From an uncultured Lachnospiraceae bacterium (GTDB lineage: Bacteria > Bacillota > Clostridia > Lachnospirales > Lachnospiraceae), in NCBI GenBank assembly GCA_934351925.1, contig CAKRJT010000023.1:1-43085 (forward strand): a stretch of DNA of 43,085 bases. The letters are read 5' to 3'. Below, one piece after another: positions 16,901 to 25,830 of the stretch. The first letter of the stretch is position 1, and every line of letters starts with the position of its first letter. Under the pieces are notes generated by a model that did not search any database, had not been told where the DNA came from, and saw only the letters and a list, made by a program, of their open reading frames with translations. A program made the translations under genes and the position numbers.

Positions 16901-19238
16901 GGATGACATCTTAAAAATATCAGTCCGCAGTCTTGTGGAATTTATCTGCCGTGAGGGGGATATTGACTCAAGACGCGGGCGCGGTGGTGACAAGGCTGCG
17001 ATGGAGGCGGGCAGCAAGGCTCACCGCCGCATACAAAAACAGATGGGTTCACAGTATGAGGCGGAGGTTCCTATGAGAATGGAATTTCCGTCTCTTAATT
17101 ATACCATCGTGCTTGAGGGAAGGGCGGACGGCGTCATAACCGAGGACGAGGGCATAACAATAGACGAGATTAAGGGAACCTACCGCAATCTCAAATACCT
17201 CGATGCTCCCGTAGGCGTCCACAAGGCACAGGCGATGGTGTACGCGTATATGAAGAGCGTTGCGGACTCGCTTGAGAGTGTCCGTGTTATGATGACCTAT
17301 GTAAATCTTGACACCGACGAGGTGAAATATTTTACGGAGACCTTCACCTTTGGGCAGATTGAGGAGTGGTTCACGGGCGTGCTTGAAAGCTTCAGAAAAT
17401 GGAGCGATTTCCTCTATGAGAGCAAAAGACGCAGGCAGGAGTCTTTGCACATTATGGAGTTTCCTTTTGCGTACAGAGCCGGGCAGAGGGATATTGCGGT
17501 CAGTGTGTATAAGACGATACGCATGCAGAAAAAGCTGTTCATCCAGGCACCTACAGGTGTGGGAAAGACCATGTCCACCGTATTCCCGGCTGTCAAGGCG
17601 ATAGGTGAAAATCTGGGCGACAAGCTTTTCTACCTCACGGCAAAGACCATAACAAGAACCGTTGCGGAGGAGGCATTTGCGATACTGCGCTCGAAGGGCG
17701 CGTATTTCAGGACGGCGACCATAACGGCGAAGGAGAAAATATGCATGTGCGGCAAGCCTGAATGTAATCCGCTTGCATGTCCCTACGCGAAGGGGCATTT
17801 TGACAGGGTGAATGATGCTGTGTACGACATGGTGACGCACGAGGACGTGATAGACCGTGCTGTGATTGAGGACTATGCGAACAAGTACACGGTATGCCCT
17901 TTTGAGATGTCGCTTGATGCGACCTACTGGGTGGACGGTATAATATGCGACTACAACTATATATTTGACCCTGACGTGTATTTGAAGAGATATTTTGCGG
18001 AAGGTGCGTCGGGGGACTATATTTTTCTCATAGACGAGGCGCACAATCTTGTCGACAGGGCGAGGGATATGTACAGCGCAGCTCTCTATAAGGAAGATTT
18101 CCTCAAGGTTCGAAAGCTTGTCGAGAAGGTGGATAAGAGACTTTCCTCAGCACTTGCAAAGTGCAATAAAAATTTTCTGGAGCTTAAGAGAAAATGCGAT
18201 GATGTGGCCGTGCTTGGCAGTATAGGGGCTGTCACCATGTCGCTTGACAGGCTGTTTGAGGAGTTCACGAGATTTTTCGAGGAAAAGCCCGAGTTCGAAT
18301 ACAGCGAGGAGGCGTCGGAGCTGTTCTTTGCGGTGAGGCATTTTCTCAATATGTATGATTTGATACAGGACAACTATGTTATCTATGGGGAGCAGACGGA
18401 CAACGGCTTTATGTTAAAGCTCTTCTGCGTAAATCCTTCGCCGTGTCTGGCACAGTACCTTATGAAGGGAAAGGCGGCGGTTTTCTTCTCTGCTACGCTG
18501 CTTCCCGTGACCTATTACAAGGAGCTGCTAAGCGACAGGGATGACTACGCAATATACATCCGGTCACCGTTTGATACGGACAACAGACTGCTTGCGGTGG
18601 GATATGATGTGACGAGCAGATACACGAGGCGCAATGAGTCGGAGTTTCTCAAGATAAAGGATTATATAGACAAGATAACCGCACAGAAAAAAGGAAATTA
18701 CATGGTGTTCTTCCCTTCTTACGGCTACATGGACAGCGTCTATCAGCTCTATGGAGAAAATGAGCGTGAGGGGATATTTGTGCAGAACAGGGGAATGACC
18801 GAGGCTGAGAGGGAACAGTTTCTCGACCGTTTTAGAGTGGAACAGGCAGAAAATACGGGTTGTACCGGCTTCTGCGTGACGGGCGGAGTGTTCTCGGAGG
18901 GGATTGACCTCAAAAACGAGAGTCTCATTGGCTGCATCATTGTCGGAACGGGGATACCGCAGATATGCACGGAGCGCAGACTTTTGAAGGACTACTACGA
19001 TGAGAAGGACGGCAACGGCTACAATTATGCGTACACATACCCGGGCATGAACAAGGTATTACAGGCAGCAGGGCGCGTGATAAGGACGATGGATGATGTC
19101 GGGGTGATTGTGCTGCTCGACGAGCGCTTTTCGCGCAGTGAGTATGTGAGGCTGTTCCCGGAGGAGTGGGCGGACTATAAGCTGTGCAGCCGTAGGGACG
19201 TGGGGGCGATGGTGGCGGAATTCTGGGGGAACAGATAA
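16887..19238 (+). CDS. PD-(D/E)XK nuclease / XPD-DinG-type Fe-S helicase fusion
   Basis: About 783 residues. An N-terminal Cas4/RecB-like nuclease domain (1-190) shows D81 and E94-I-K96. An SF2 helicase follows: Walker A APTGVGKT (221-228), Walker B DEAH (383-386), and between them cysteines 286, 288, 293 and 298 that fit the iron-sulfur cluster of XPD/DinG helicases. The C-terminal motifs FCVTGGVFSEGIDL and QAAGRVIRT are motifs V and VI. It probably unwinds and trims DNA ends, forks or R-loops during repair. ATG 16887 follows GGAAGAG and overlaps the lyase gene by 14 bases, an odd pairing of repair gene with sugar gene. The frame is open upstream to 16785 but only inside the lyase gene. Confidence 0.88.
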   Translation: MYTFKDDILKISVRSLVEFICREGDIDSRRGRGGDKAAMEAGSKAHRRIQKQMGSQYEAEVPMRMEFPSLNYTIVLEGRADGVITEDEGITIDEIKGTYRNLKYLDAPVGVHKAQAMVYAYMKSVADSLESVRVMMTYVNLDTDEVKYFTETFTFGQIEEWFTGVLESFRKWSDFLYESKRRRQESLHIMEFPFAYRAGQRDIAVSVYKTIRMQKKLFIQAPTGVGKTMSTVFPAVKAIGENLGDKLFYLTAKTITRTVAEEAFAILRSKGAYFRTATITAKEKICMCGKPECNPLACPYAKGHFDRVNDAVYDMVTHEDVIDRAVIEDYANKYTVCPFEMSLDATYWVDGIICDYNYIFDPDVYLKRYFAEGASGDYIFLIDEAHNLVDRARDMYSAALYKEDFLKVRKLVEKVDKRLSSALAKCNKNFLELKRKCDDVAVLGSIGAVTMSLDRLFEEFTRFFEEKPEFEYSEEASELFFAVRHFLNMYDLIQDNYVIYGEQTDNGFMLKLFCVNPSPCLAQYLMKGKAAVFFSATLLPVTYYKELLSDRDDYAIYIRSPFDTDNRLLAVGYDVTSRYTRRNESEFLKIKDYIDKITAQKKGNYMVFFPSYGYMDSVYQLYGENEREGIFVQNRGMTEAEREQFLDRFRVEQAENTGCTGFCVTGGVFSEGIDLKNESLIGCIIVGTGIPQICTERRLLKDYYDEKDGNGYNYAYTYPGMNKVLQAAGRVIRTMDDVGVIVLLDERFSRSEYVRLFPEEWADYKLCSRRDVGAMVAEFWGNR

Positions 19239-19254
19239 TATTGAAAATACTGAG

Positions 19255-19534
19255 CAAAACAGGCCGGTTATGTTGTGAGTGTATAATGTAGCAGATTATG
19301 CATTTCGACTCCGTTGTTCGTAGCAAGTTGTTCTAAGAACTCTGATAAAATGTATATCAACTTACGCCACCGAAGCAAAGCATACCTCCTTGTATGCATT
19401 GCTTCTAAGTCAGCATCCATGCTGACTTTGGCTATGCAGTGAGCAGAGTTCTAAGAACAACTAAGCTACTGCCAAAAGTCGCGAAACGCATAATCTGCTA
19501 CATTATACACGATTAAGTTTTCGAGCCTGTTTTG
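19255..19534. repeat. Structured dispersed repeat, copy C
   Basis: Outermost arms CAAAACAGGC (19255-19264) and GCCTGTTTTG (19525-19534) pair perfectly. The main arms 19279-19301 and 19488-19510 are a perfect 23-bp inverted repeat. Inner features match the other copies: CGACT/AGTCG, TAGC/GCTA, the stem 19328-19344 with 19444-19460 (one central A-A mismatch), GCCA/TGGC, hairpin 19372-19405 with loop CTCCTT, and a perfect 8-bp hairpin 19407-19428 with loop ATCCAT. Bases 19466-19534 are also the 3' end of the HTH gene on the minus strand. Confidence 0.88.
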
Positions 19535-19783
19535 AATCCAATGATTTAAAAGTTGCTTTTTAAGTTCTTTTTCCTCGTCAGTTTCTTCAAATATGAAAAT
19601 ATCTTTTGGCTGCATGTCCAGAATTAGACACAGATTGTTCAATGCACTTAAATTAATATGGGTATCTTCGTTTCGTATTTTTTTAAGAGTATCTTGGCTT
19701 AAAAGCCCTGTAGTCTTAGCTTTGTATGTGTTAAATCCGACACGCTCAAGTGCATCGCCTACGTTAAATCTATATTTCAGCAT
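19466..19783 (-). CDS. Small Cro/C1-type (XRE) helix-turn-helix regulator with repeat-derived C-terminus
   Basis: 105 residues. The first 70 are a Cro/C1 helix-turn-helix domain: GLLSQDTLKKIRNEDTHINL contains the turn and recognition helix, and LNNLCLILDMQPKDIFIFEE the closing helices. This short type is common in clostridia as an orphan regulator. The last 22 residues and the stop codon lie inside repeat copy C, so the original tail has probably been replaced by insertion of that element. A GGAGG site lies ahead of the ATG at 19783. Target genes are unknown; it is divergent from the M14-like gene pair. Confidence 0.82.
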   Translation of the reverse strand: MLKYRFNVGDALERVGFNTYKAKTTGLLSQDTLKKIRNEDTHINLSALNNLCLILDMQPKDIFIFEETDEEKELKKQLLNHWIQNRLENLIVYNVADYAFRDFWQ

Positions 19784-19934
19784 ATTGCTACCTCCATTTT
19801 AACTTTAATTATATATAGTCAGATTTTAAATAAAAGGTCTTTATATTTTCAATGGTTTGTTTTATAATGAAGCAGATAATGTAAAGAAGCAGAAGGGGGC
19901 ATAACGCCGCTATTCGGCTACATGGGAGATTTGT

Positions 19935-20882
19935 ATGATAGAAGAAGTGGTAACTGTGGCGATGCCGGTGAGTGAGAAGATTGTTATCCGAAAGAACAGG
20001 ATAATATCGGATAACCTCACTGATAAGGCTAAGAGGCTGTCGATTGTCACCGGAATACACGGTGACGAGCTTGATGGCCAGTATATATGCTATGAGCTTA
20101 ACCGCAGAATTAATGAACATATAGAGCAGCTTGATGGTATTGTGGATATATATCCGGCTGTCAATCCGCTCGGAATTGAGAGCTGCACCAGAGGCATGCC
20201 TATGTTTGATCTCGACATGAACCGTGTTTTTCCGGGAATAGAGAACGGGGCTACGGCAGAGTACCTCGCGTCGAAGATAGTGAATGATATAATAGGAAGC
20301 GATATGTGTGTGGATCTGCATTCGTCGAACATATTTATAAAAGAGACCCCGCAGGTGCGCGTGTTTGACCAGTTTAAAGATAAGTTAATGCCATATGCAT
20401 ATTTGATGAATGCGGATTTTATATGGGAATATAAGATAAATACGGTGCTTGAGGCAACACTTGCCAACAGTCTCAATCACCTTGGCGTTCCAACGCTTGT
20501 GATAGAGATGGGAGTCGGAAACAGGATTGAGAAGTCTTACGGCGACCAGATTATCGAAGGTATATTCAATCTTATGTGTGAGCTTGGAATGTGGAAGGGA
20601 GAAAAGACACCTGTCAGAAAGCCTATGATTTCAACGGAGGGTGAGATTACCGTCATACATGCCAAGGTCACGGGACTTTTTGTGCCGGATGAGGGCGCTA
20701 TGCTGAAGTATGTGCAGTTCGGCGAGCATATAGGTGATATAGTGGAGCCGCTTACGGGCAGACTGCTTCACCGTGTAGAGGCTCCGTGTGAGGGAAGAAT
20801 ATTTACCTTCCGCGAATATCCGGTTGTCTACGAGGGTGCCATACTGTGCAGGATTTTTACGGGAGGAGTGCACAATGGTTAA
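19935..20882 (+). CDS. Succinylglutamate desuccinylase/aspartoacylase-family (M14-like) hydrolase
   Basis: 315 residues. A zinc carboxypeptidase-like fold: HGDE in TGIHGDELDG gives two zinc ligands (His, Glu), the third is His in VDLHSS, NRVFPG carries the substrate-binding arginine and VIEMG a likely catalytic glutamate. The C-terminal 90 residues (from about 225) form a barrel-sandwich, lipoyl-like domain (GLFVPDEGAMLKYVQFGEHIGDI). It probably cleaves an amide bond of an acylated amino acid or small peptide-like compound; the substrate cannot be named. GGGAG precedes ATG 19935. It overlaps its paralog by 8 bases. Confidence 0.88.
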   Translation: MIEEVVTVAMPVSEKIVIRKNRIISDNLTDKAKRLSIVTGIHGDELDGQYICYELNRRINEHIEQLDGIVDIYPAVNPLGIESCTRGMPMFDLDMNRVFPGIENGATAEYLASKIVNDIIGSDMCVDLHSSNIFIKETPQVRVFDQFKDKLMPYAYLMNADFIWEYKINTVLEATLANSLNHLGVPTLVIEMGVGNRIEKSYGDQIIEGIFNLMCELGMWKGEKTPVRKPMISTEGEITVIHAKVTGLFVPDEGAMLKYVQFGEHIGDIVEPLTGRLLHRVEAPCEGRIFTFREYPVVYEGAILCRIFTGGVHNG

Positions 20883-21810
20883 GAAGGAATTGTATACACT
20901 AAAGGGCTATCACAGAGAAGATTTCAACATAACGGGCTACAGTTTCGGAAGCGGCGAGAAGGCGGCATGCATAGTCGGTGCGATAAGAGGAAATGAGTAC
21001 CAGCAGATGTACATCTGCTCACAGCTCATAAAAATTCTCCGTGAGCTCGAGGAGAGAGGACAGATAACTGCGAACAATGAGATACTTGTGGTGCCGTGTC
21101 TTAACCACTATTCCGTGAACGTGCAGAAGCGTTTCTGGGCGATGGACAATTCTGATATCAACAGAAGATTTCCCGGAATACATGGCGGAGATACGACACA
21201 GAATATTGCGGCTGAGTTCTTTGATAAGGTCAAGGGCTACAGCTATGGAATACAGTTTACAAGTTTTTATATGCAGGGTGATTTCATACCTCATGTGCGT
21301 ATGATGGAGACGGGACATCAGAGCCCGAGCCTTGCCAATCTTTTTGGACTGCCTTATGTGGTTATAAGAAAGCCGAAGCCGCTTGACACGACGACGCTCA
21401 ACTATAACTGGCAGATGAGCGGGACATGTGCATTTTCGATATATACGGAGTGCAGTGATTACATTGACGATGCTTCTGCGAGACAGGCGGTTGCAAGTGT
21501 ACTTCGCTTCTTGACGAGAATGGGTATTATAAAGTATTATAACCATAGCGGATTTATTGCACATGTACTTGATGAGGATGAGCTCATGGCTGTAAAGACC
21601 AATACGGCAGGGCTTTATCGCAGACTTAAGAGTCCGAGTGATCCCGTATACAGAGGAGATATAATCGGAGAGGTTATAGACCCTTACGAGGGAGAGGTAA
21701 TCAATCAGGTTATCTCACCTACTGAGGGAATCATATTCTTTGCACACACCGCACCGACGGTTATGGAGAACAATGTTGTCTACAGAATTATCCGCAGACT
21801 TCATGAGTAA
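20875..21810 (+). CDS. Paralog of the M14-like hydrolase with lost zinc site
   Basis: 311 residues, same domain order as the preceding gene: IVGAIRGNEY aligns with IVTGIHGDEL, DINRRFPGIHGG with DMNRVFPGIENG, and the C-terminal barrel-sandwich part GLYRRLKSPSDPVYRGDIIGEV with its partner. The zinc ligands are changed: HGDE has become RGNE and VDLHSS has become IQFTSF, and the VIEMG glutamate segment reads SIYTECS. The protein is therefore probably not a normal zinc hydrolase. With an 8-base overlap to the intact paralog and GGGAGGAG before ATG 20875, it is likely made in equal amount and may form a mixed complex with it (inference). Confidence 0.82.
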   Translation: MVKKELYTLKGYHREDFNITGYSFGSGEKAACIVGAIRGNEYQQMYICSQLIKILRELEERGQITANNEILVVPCLNHYSVNVQKRFWAMDNSDINRRFPGIHGGDTTQNIAAEFFDKVKGYSYGIQFTSFYMQGDFIPHVRMMETGHQSPSLANLFGLPYVVIRKPKPLDTTTLNYNWQMSGTCAFSIYTECSDYIDDASARQAVASVLRFLTRMGIIKYYNHSGFIAHVLDEDELMAVKTNTAGLYRRLKSPSDPVYRGDIIGEVIDPYEGEVINQVISPTEGIIFFAHTAPTVMENNVVYRIIRRLHE

Positions 21811-21858
21811 TAAATAACGCACAAAAATATGTCATAAGACATGAACATGGAGGAAAAA

Positions 21859-24800
21859 ATGAGCAAGGTTAGACGAGTTTATTCTGAGAAGATGCCTGCA
21901 TTCGCTGTCAAGGCAAAGGAACTAAGTGACGAGATTTCTAATTATCTTAACATCAACACGGTTAAGAACGTGCGGGTACTCATCCGTTATGATATTGAGA
22001 ATATCTCCGATGAGGTGTATAAGGATGCATTGGTTACTGTCTTTTCTGAGCCGCCTGTAGATTATGTTTATGAAGAGGACTTTGAGAAGAAGGAGAGTGA
22101 GAAGGTATTCGCTGTTGAGTTCCTTCCGGGACAGTTCGACCAGAGAGCTGATTCAGCCGTACAGTGTGTGAAGCTTCTCAAGGAGGACGAGGAGCCTGTT
22201 ATCAGAACAGCTACCGTATATGTCATTGACGGTGATGTGACCGAGGATGAACTTGCCCGTATTAAGAGCTTCTGCATCAACCCTGTTGATTCAAGGGAAG
22301 CTGATATGGCTAAGCCTGAGACCCTTGTCACAGTTTTTGCCGAGCCTGCCGATGTCAAGGTTTTTGACGGCTTTAAGGACATGGAGGATGACAAGCTGTC
22401 AGAGCTCTACAAGTCGCTCGGTCTTGCCATGACATTCAAGGATTTCAAGCATATTCAGAATTATTTTAAGAATGAAGAGAAGCGTGATCCGTCCATGACG
22501 GAGATCCGTGTTCTCGATACATACTGGTCTGACCATTGCCGCCACACCACATTCTCGACAGAGCTTAAGAATGTAAGTTTCGGCGATGGAGACTACAAGA
22601 AGCCTATTGTTGATACCTACAATCGTTACCTTGCCGACAGAGAGGTTATCTTCAAGGGCAGAGATGACAAGTTCGTATGCCTTATGGATATTGCTCTTCT
22701 TGCTATGCGTAAGTTAAAGAAGGAGGGCAGGCTTGAGGATATGGAGGTATCCGATGAGATCAATGCCTGCAGCATCGTGGTTCCTGTCACAATAGACGGA
22801 GTAACAGAGGAGTGGCTTGTCAACTTTAAGAATGAGACACACAACCATCCTACAGAGATAGAGCCATTCGGTGGTGCTGCTACATGTCTTGGCGGTGCGA
22901 TCCGTGATCCGCTCTCGGGAAGAACCTATGTATATCAGGCAATGAGGGTTACAGGTGCCGGAGACCCTACAGTTCCTGTAAGTGAGACATTAAAGGGTAA
23001 GCTTCCGCAGAAGAAGCTTGTCCGCGGTGCAGCCAACGGCTACAGCTCCTACGGCAACCAGATTGGTCTTGCAACAGGCTATGTCAAGGAGATTTATCAT
23101 CCTAATTACGTTGCAAAGAGAATGGAAATCGGTGCCGTAATGGGAGCTGCGCCTAGAAAGAATGTCATCCGTGAGACATCGGATCCGGGCGATATCATCA
23201 TTCTTCTCGGCGGAAGAACAGGACGTGACGGCTGCGGCGGTGCTACAGGTTCATCCAAGGTTCACACGGAGGCCTCCATTGAGACCTGCGGTGCTGAGGT
23301 TCAGAAGGGTAATGCACCTACAGAGCGCAAGATTCAGAGATTATTCAGAAGAAGTGAAGTAAGTCTTCTTATTAAGAAATGTAATGACTTTGGTGCAGGT
23401 GGTGTCTCTGTTGCAATCGGTGAGCTTGCGGATGGCCTTAACATCAACCTTGACAAGGTTCCGAAAAAGTATGCAGGTCTTGATGGAACAGAGATAGCAA
23501 TTTCTGAGTCACAGGAGAGAATGGCAGTTGTTGTAGACAGGAAGGATGTCGATAAGATGCTTGCCTATGCCGCAGAGGAGAATCTTGAGGCTGTTCCTGT
23601 CGCTGAGGTTACACCTGAGAAGAGACTTGTCATGTACTGGAGAGGCAAGAAGATTGTTGATATCAGCAGAGCTTTCCTCGATACTAACGGTGCTCATCAG
23701 GAGACTGATGTACATGTAAATATCCCATCCAAGGCCGGAAGCTGCTTTAATGCTCCAGTCGTGAAAGATGTGCGCGCAAAGTGGCTTGAGACACTTGCAG
23801 ACCTCAATGTATGTTCACAGAAGGGACTTGTCGAGATGTTCGACGGTTCAATCGGTGCAGGCTCGGTATTCATGCCTTACGGCGGTAAGTATCAGCTTAC
23901 AGAGGTTCAGACTATGGTTGCGAAGCTTCCTGTTCTTAAGGGTAAGACCGATACAGTCACAATGATGAGCTACGGCTTCGACCCATATCTCTCATCATGG
24001 AGTGCTTATCATGGAGCTGTATACGCAGTGCTTGAATCAGTTGCAAAGATTGTCTGCGCAGGCGGTGATTTCTCCAAGGTAAGATTTACCTTCCAGGAGT
24101 ACTTCAGAAGAATGACAGAGGATGCTTCACGCTGGGGCGAGCCGTTCAAGGCACTTCTCGGTGCTTATGATGCACAGCTTGGCTTCGGACTTCCGTCAAT
24201 CGGAGGAAAGGATAGTATGTCCGGAACCTTCAATGATATGGACGTTCCTAACACACTTGTATCGTTTGCAGTTGACGTTGCCAAGTCACAGGATGTCATC
24301 TCACCTGAGTTTAAGAAGGCAGGAAATAAGATAGTTCTCTACACAATCAAGAAGAATGAGTATGACCTTCCTGATTATGATGCAGTTAAGAAGTTATATT
24401 CAGATATAAGCAAGGATATTGCAGATGGCGTTATCGTATCAGCATATACACTTGATGCCAAGGGAATCGCGGCAGCGGTCAGCAAGATGGCATTCGGCAA
24501 TAAGCTCGGCGTTAAGCTTGATGCATCGGCTGTGAGTGCGGATGAGCTTTTTGCTCCGATGTACGGCTGTATCGTTGCGGAAGTTGCAGCGGACAAGAAC
24601 GGTGTCGCAGACGGCAGAGTAATCGGTGAGGTTACGGATGAGGCTGCATTTGAGTACGCAGACGTAAAGATTGATGTCGAGGAGGCTCTTGCTTCATGGA
24701 AGTCAACTCTTGAGAAGGTATTCCCTACAGTTGCGGTGAAGGGCGGCAAGGAGCTTGACACACCTGTATACAGCACAGATAAGGTGTATGTGTGCAGGAA

Positions 24801-25611
24801 TAAGGTTGCCAAGCCTACAGTGTTCATCCCTGTATTCCCGGGAACCAACTGTGAGTATGACAGCACCAAGGCATTCGAGCGCGCAGGTGCTGATGTAGTA
24901 ACTAAGGTATTCAAGAACCTTTCAGCCGAGGATATCCGTGATTCAGCGCATGAGTTCGCTGATGAGATTAAGAAAGCACAGATTATCATGTTCCCTGGCG
25001 GCTTCAGCGCAGGTGATGAGCCGGACGGTTCGGCTAAGTTCTTTGCGACAGCCTTCAGAAATGCGGCTATCACAGAGGAAATCAACAAGCTTATAAATGA
25101 GAGAGACGGTCTTGTATTAGGTATCTGTAACGGCTTCCAGGCTCTCATCAAGCTTGGTCTTGTACCTTACGGCGAAATCAGAATGCAGACACCTGATTCA
25201 CCTACACTTACCATGAACACAATCGGACGCCATGTATCCAAGATGGTTTACACCAAGGTTGTGACAAATAAGTCCCCATGGCTTGCAGGAGCACAGCTTG
25301 GCGGAGTATACTGTAACCCTGCATCACACGGTGAAGGTCGTTTCGTTGCCAATGATGAGTGGCTTAAGAAGCTATTTGAGAACGGACAGGTTGCAACGCA
25401 GTATGTCGATGTGAACACCGGTGTTCCGACAATGGATGAAGAGTGGAATCCTAACGGTTCATACATGGCAATCGAGGGTATCACAAGCCCTGACGGAAGA
25501 ATACTTGGTAAGATGGCTCACTCTGAGCGCCGTGGTGATTCGGTGGCTGTCAATATCTACGGAGAGCAGGATATGAAGATATTCGAGTCCGGCGTGAAGT
25601 ACTTCCTGTAA
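21859..25611 (+). CDS. purL: Phosphoribosylformylglycinamidine synthase, single-chain
   Basis: About 1250 residues, the long form. It makes FGAM from FGAR, ATP and glutamine, the fourth step of purine synthesis. In order: N-terminal PurS-like part, linker (LDTYWSDHCRHTTF is the classic start of the synthase domain), two AIR-synthase-like halves (NETHNHPTEIEPFGGAATCLGG carries the ATP site) and a C-terminal glutamine amidotransferase with C1090 in LGICNGFQ and the HGEGRF histidine. GGAGG spaced 5 bases before ATG 21859 decides the start over ATG 21841. It stands alone, without other pur genes, and I see no purine riboswitch in the 48 bases ahead. Confidence 0.97.
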   Translation: MSKVRRVYSEKMPAFAVKAKELSDEISNYLNINTVKNVRVLIRYDIENISDEVYKDALVTVFSEPPVDYVYEEDFEKKESEKVFAVEFLPGQFDQRADSAVQCVKLLKEDEEPVIRTATVYVIDGDVTEDELARIKSFCINPVDSREADMAKPETLVTVFAEPADVKVFDGFKDMEDDKLSELYKSLGLAMTFKDFKHIQNYFKNEEKRDPSMTEIRVLDTYWSDHCRHTTFSTELKNVSFGDGDYKKPIVDTYNRYLADREVIFKGRDDKFVCLMDIALLAMRKLKKEGRLEDMEVSDEINACSIVVPVTIDGVTEEWLVNFKNETHNHPTEIEPFGGAATCLGGAIRDPLSGRTYVYQAMRVTGAGDPTVPVSETLKGKLPQKKLVRGAANGYSSYGNQIGLATGYVKEIYHPNYVAKRMEIGAVMGAAPRKNVIRETSDPGDIIILLGGRTGRDGCGGATGSSKVHTEASIETCGAEVQKGNAPTERKIQRLFRRSEVSLLIKKCNDFGAGGVSVAIGELADGLNINLDKVPKKYAGLDGTEIAISESQERMAVVVDRKDVDKMLAYAAEENLEAVPVAEVTPEKRLVMYWRGKKIVDISRAFLDTNGAHQETDVHVNIPSKAGSCFNAPVVKDVRAKWLETLADLNVCSQKGLVEMFDGSIGAGSVFMPYGGKYQLTEVQTMVAKLPVLKGKTDTVTMMSYGFDPYLSSWSAYHGAVYAVLESVAKIVCAGGDFSKVRFTFQEYFRRMTEDASRWGEPFKALLGAYDAQLGFGLPSIGGKDSMSGTFNDMDVPNTLVSFAVDVAKSQDVISPEFKKAGNKIVLYTIKKNEYDLPDYDAVKKLYSDISKDIADGVIVSAYTLDAKGIAAAVSKMAFGNKLGVKLDASAVSADELFAPMYGCIVAEVAADKNGVADGRVIGEVTDEAAFEYADVKIDVEEALASWKSTLEKVFPTVAVKGGKELDTPVYSTDKVYVCRNKVAKPTVFIPVFPGTNCEYDSTKAFERAGADVVTKVFKNLSAEDIRDSAHEFADEIKKAQIIMFPGGFSAGDEPDGSAKFFATAFRNAAITEEINKLINERDGLVLGICNGFQALIKLGLVPYGEIRMQTPDSPTLTMNTIGRHVSKMVYTKVVTNKSPWLAGAQLGGVYCNPASHGEGRFVANDEWLKKLFENGQVATQYVDVNTGVPTMDEEWNPNGSYMAIEGITSPDGRILGKMAHSERRGDSVAVNIYGEQDMKIFESGVKYFL

Positions 25612-25724
25612 TGTACTGCACTGTTGGTGCCGGTCACCGACAGGCGCGGATATAGTCATAGTATTAAAAAAGTTATATAATTAAATGTAAAGTCAGAACA
25701 TGCATAGCAACATCAGCCGCCAAA

Positions 25725-25750
25725 GCCACCGGTAATTTATATCCGGTGGC
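25725..25750. promoter_or_regulatory. Stable hairpin ahead of the signal peptidase gene
   Basis: GCCACCGG (25725-25732) and CCGGTGGC (25743-25750) form a perfect 8-bp stem. Around it lie further complementary pieces (AACATGC near 25697 with GCATGTT near 25775; CTGCTG with CAGCAG near 25800). There is no T-run. It may belong to a structured leader of the next gene or end the purL message. Confidence 0.4.
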
Positions 25751-25830
25751 GGAGGTGACAGGTGCAGCGAAGCATGTTTTGGCGGTTATGTATGCTGCTG
25801 TGGACAGCAGTATTGGAGATTGAGATCAGT

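Noticed and set aside
17049..18044. 331-codon frame on the minus strand inside the helicase gene
   Set aside because: Antisense shadow of a gene whose sense-strand motifs (Walker A, Fe-S cysteines, DEAH) are intact.
21811..21858. Purine riboswitch ahead of purL, and likewise ahead of guaB
   Set aside because: The gap before purL is only 48 bases and the guaB leader about 45 bases; neither holds an aptamer-like structure.
24375..25151. 258-codon frame on the minus strand inside purL
   Set aside because: Ser/Ala-rich antisense shadow of purL without any recognisable feature.
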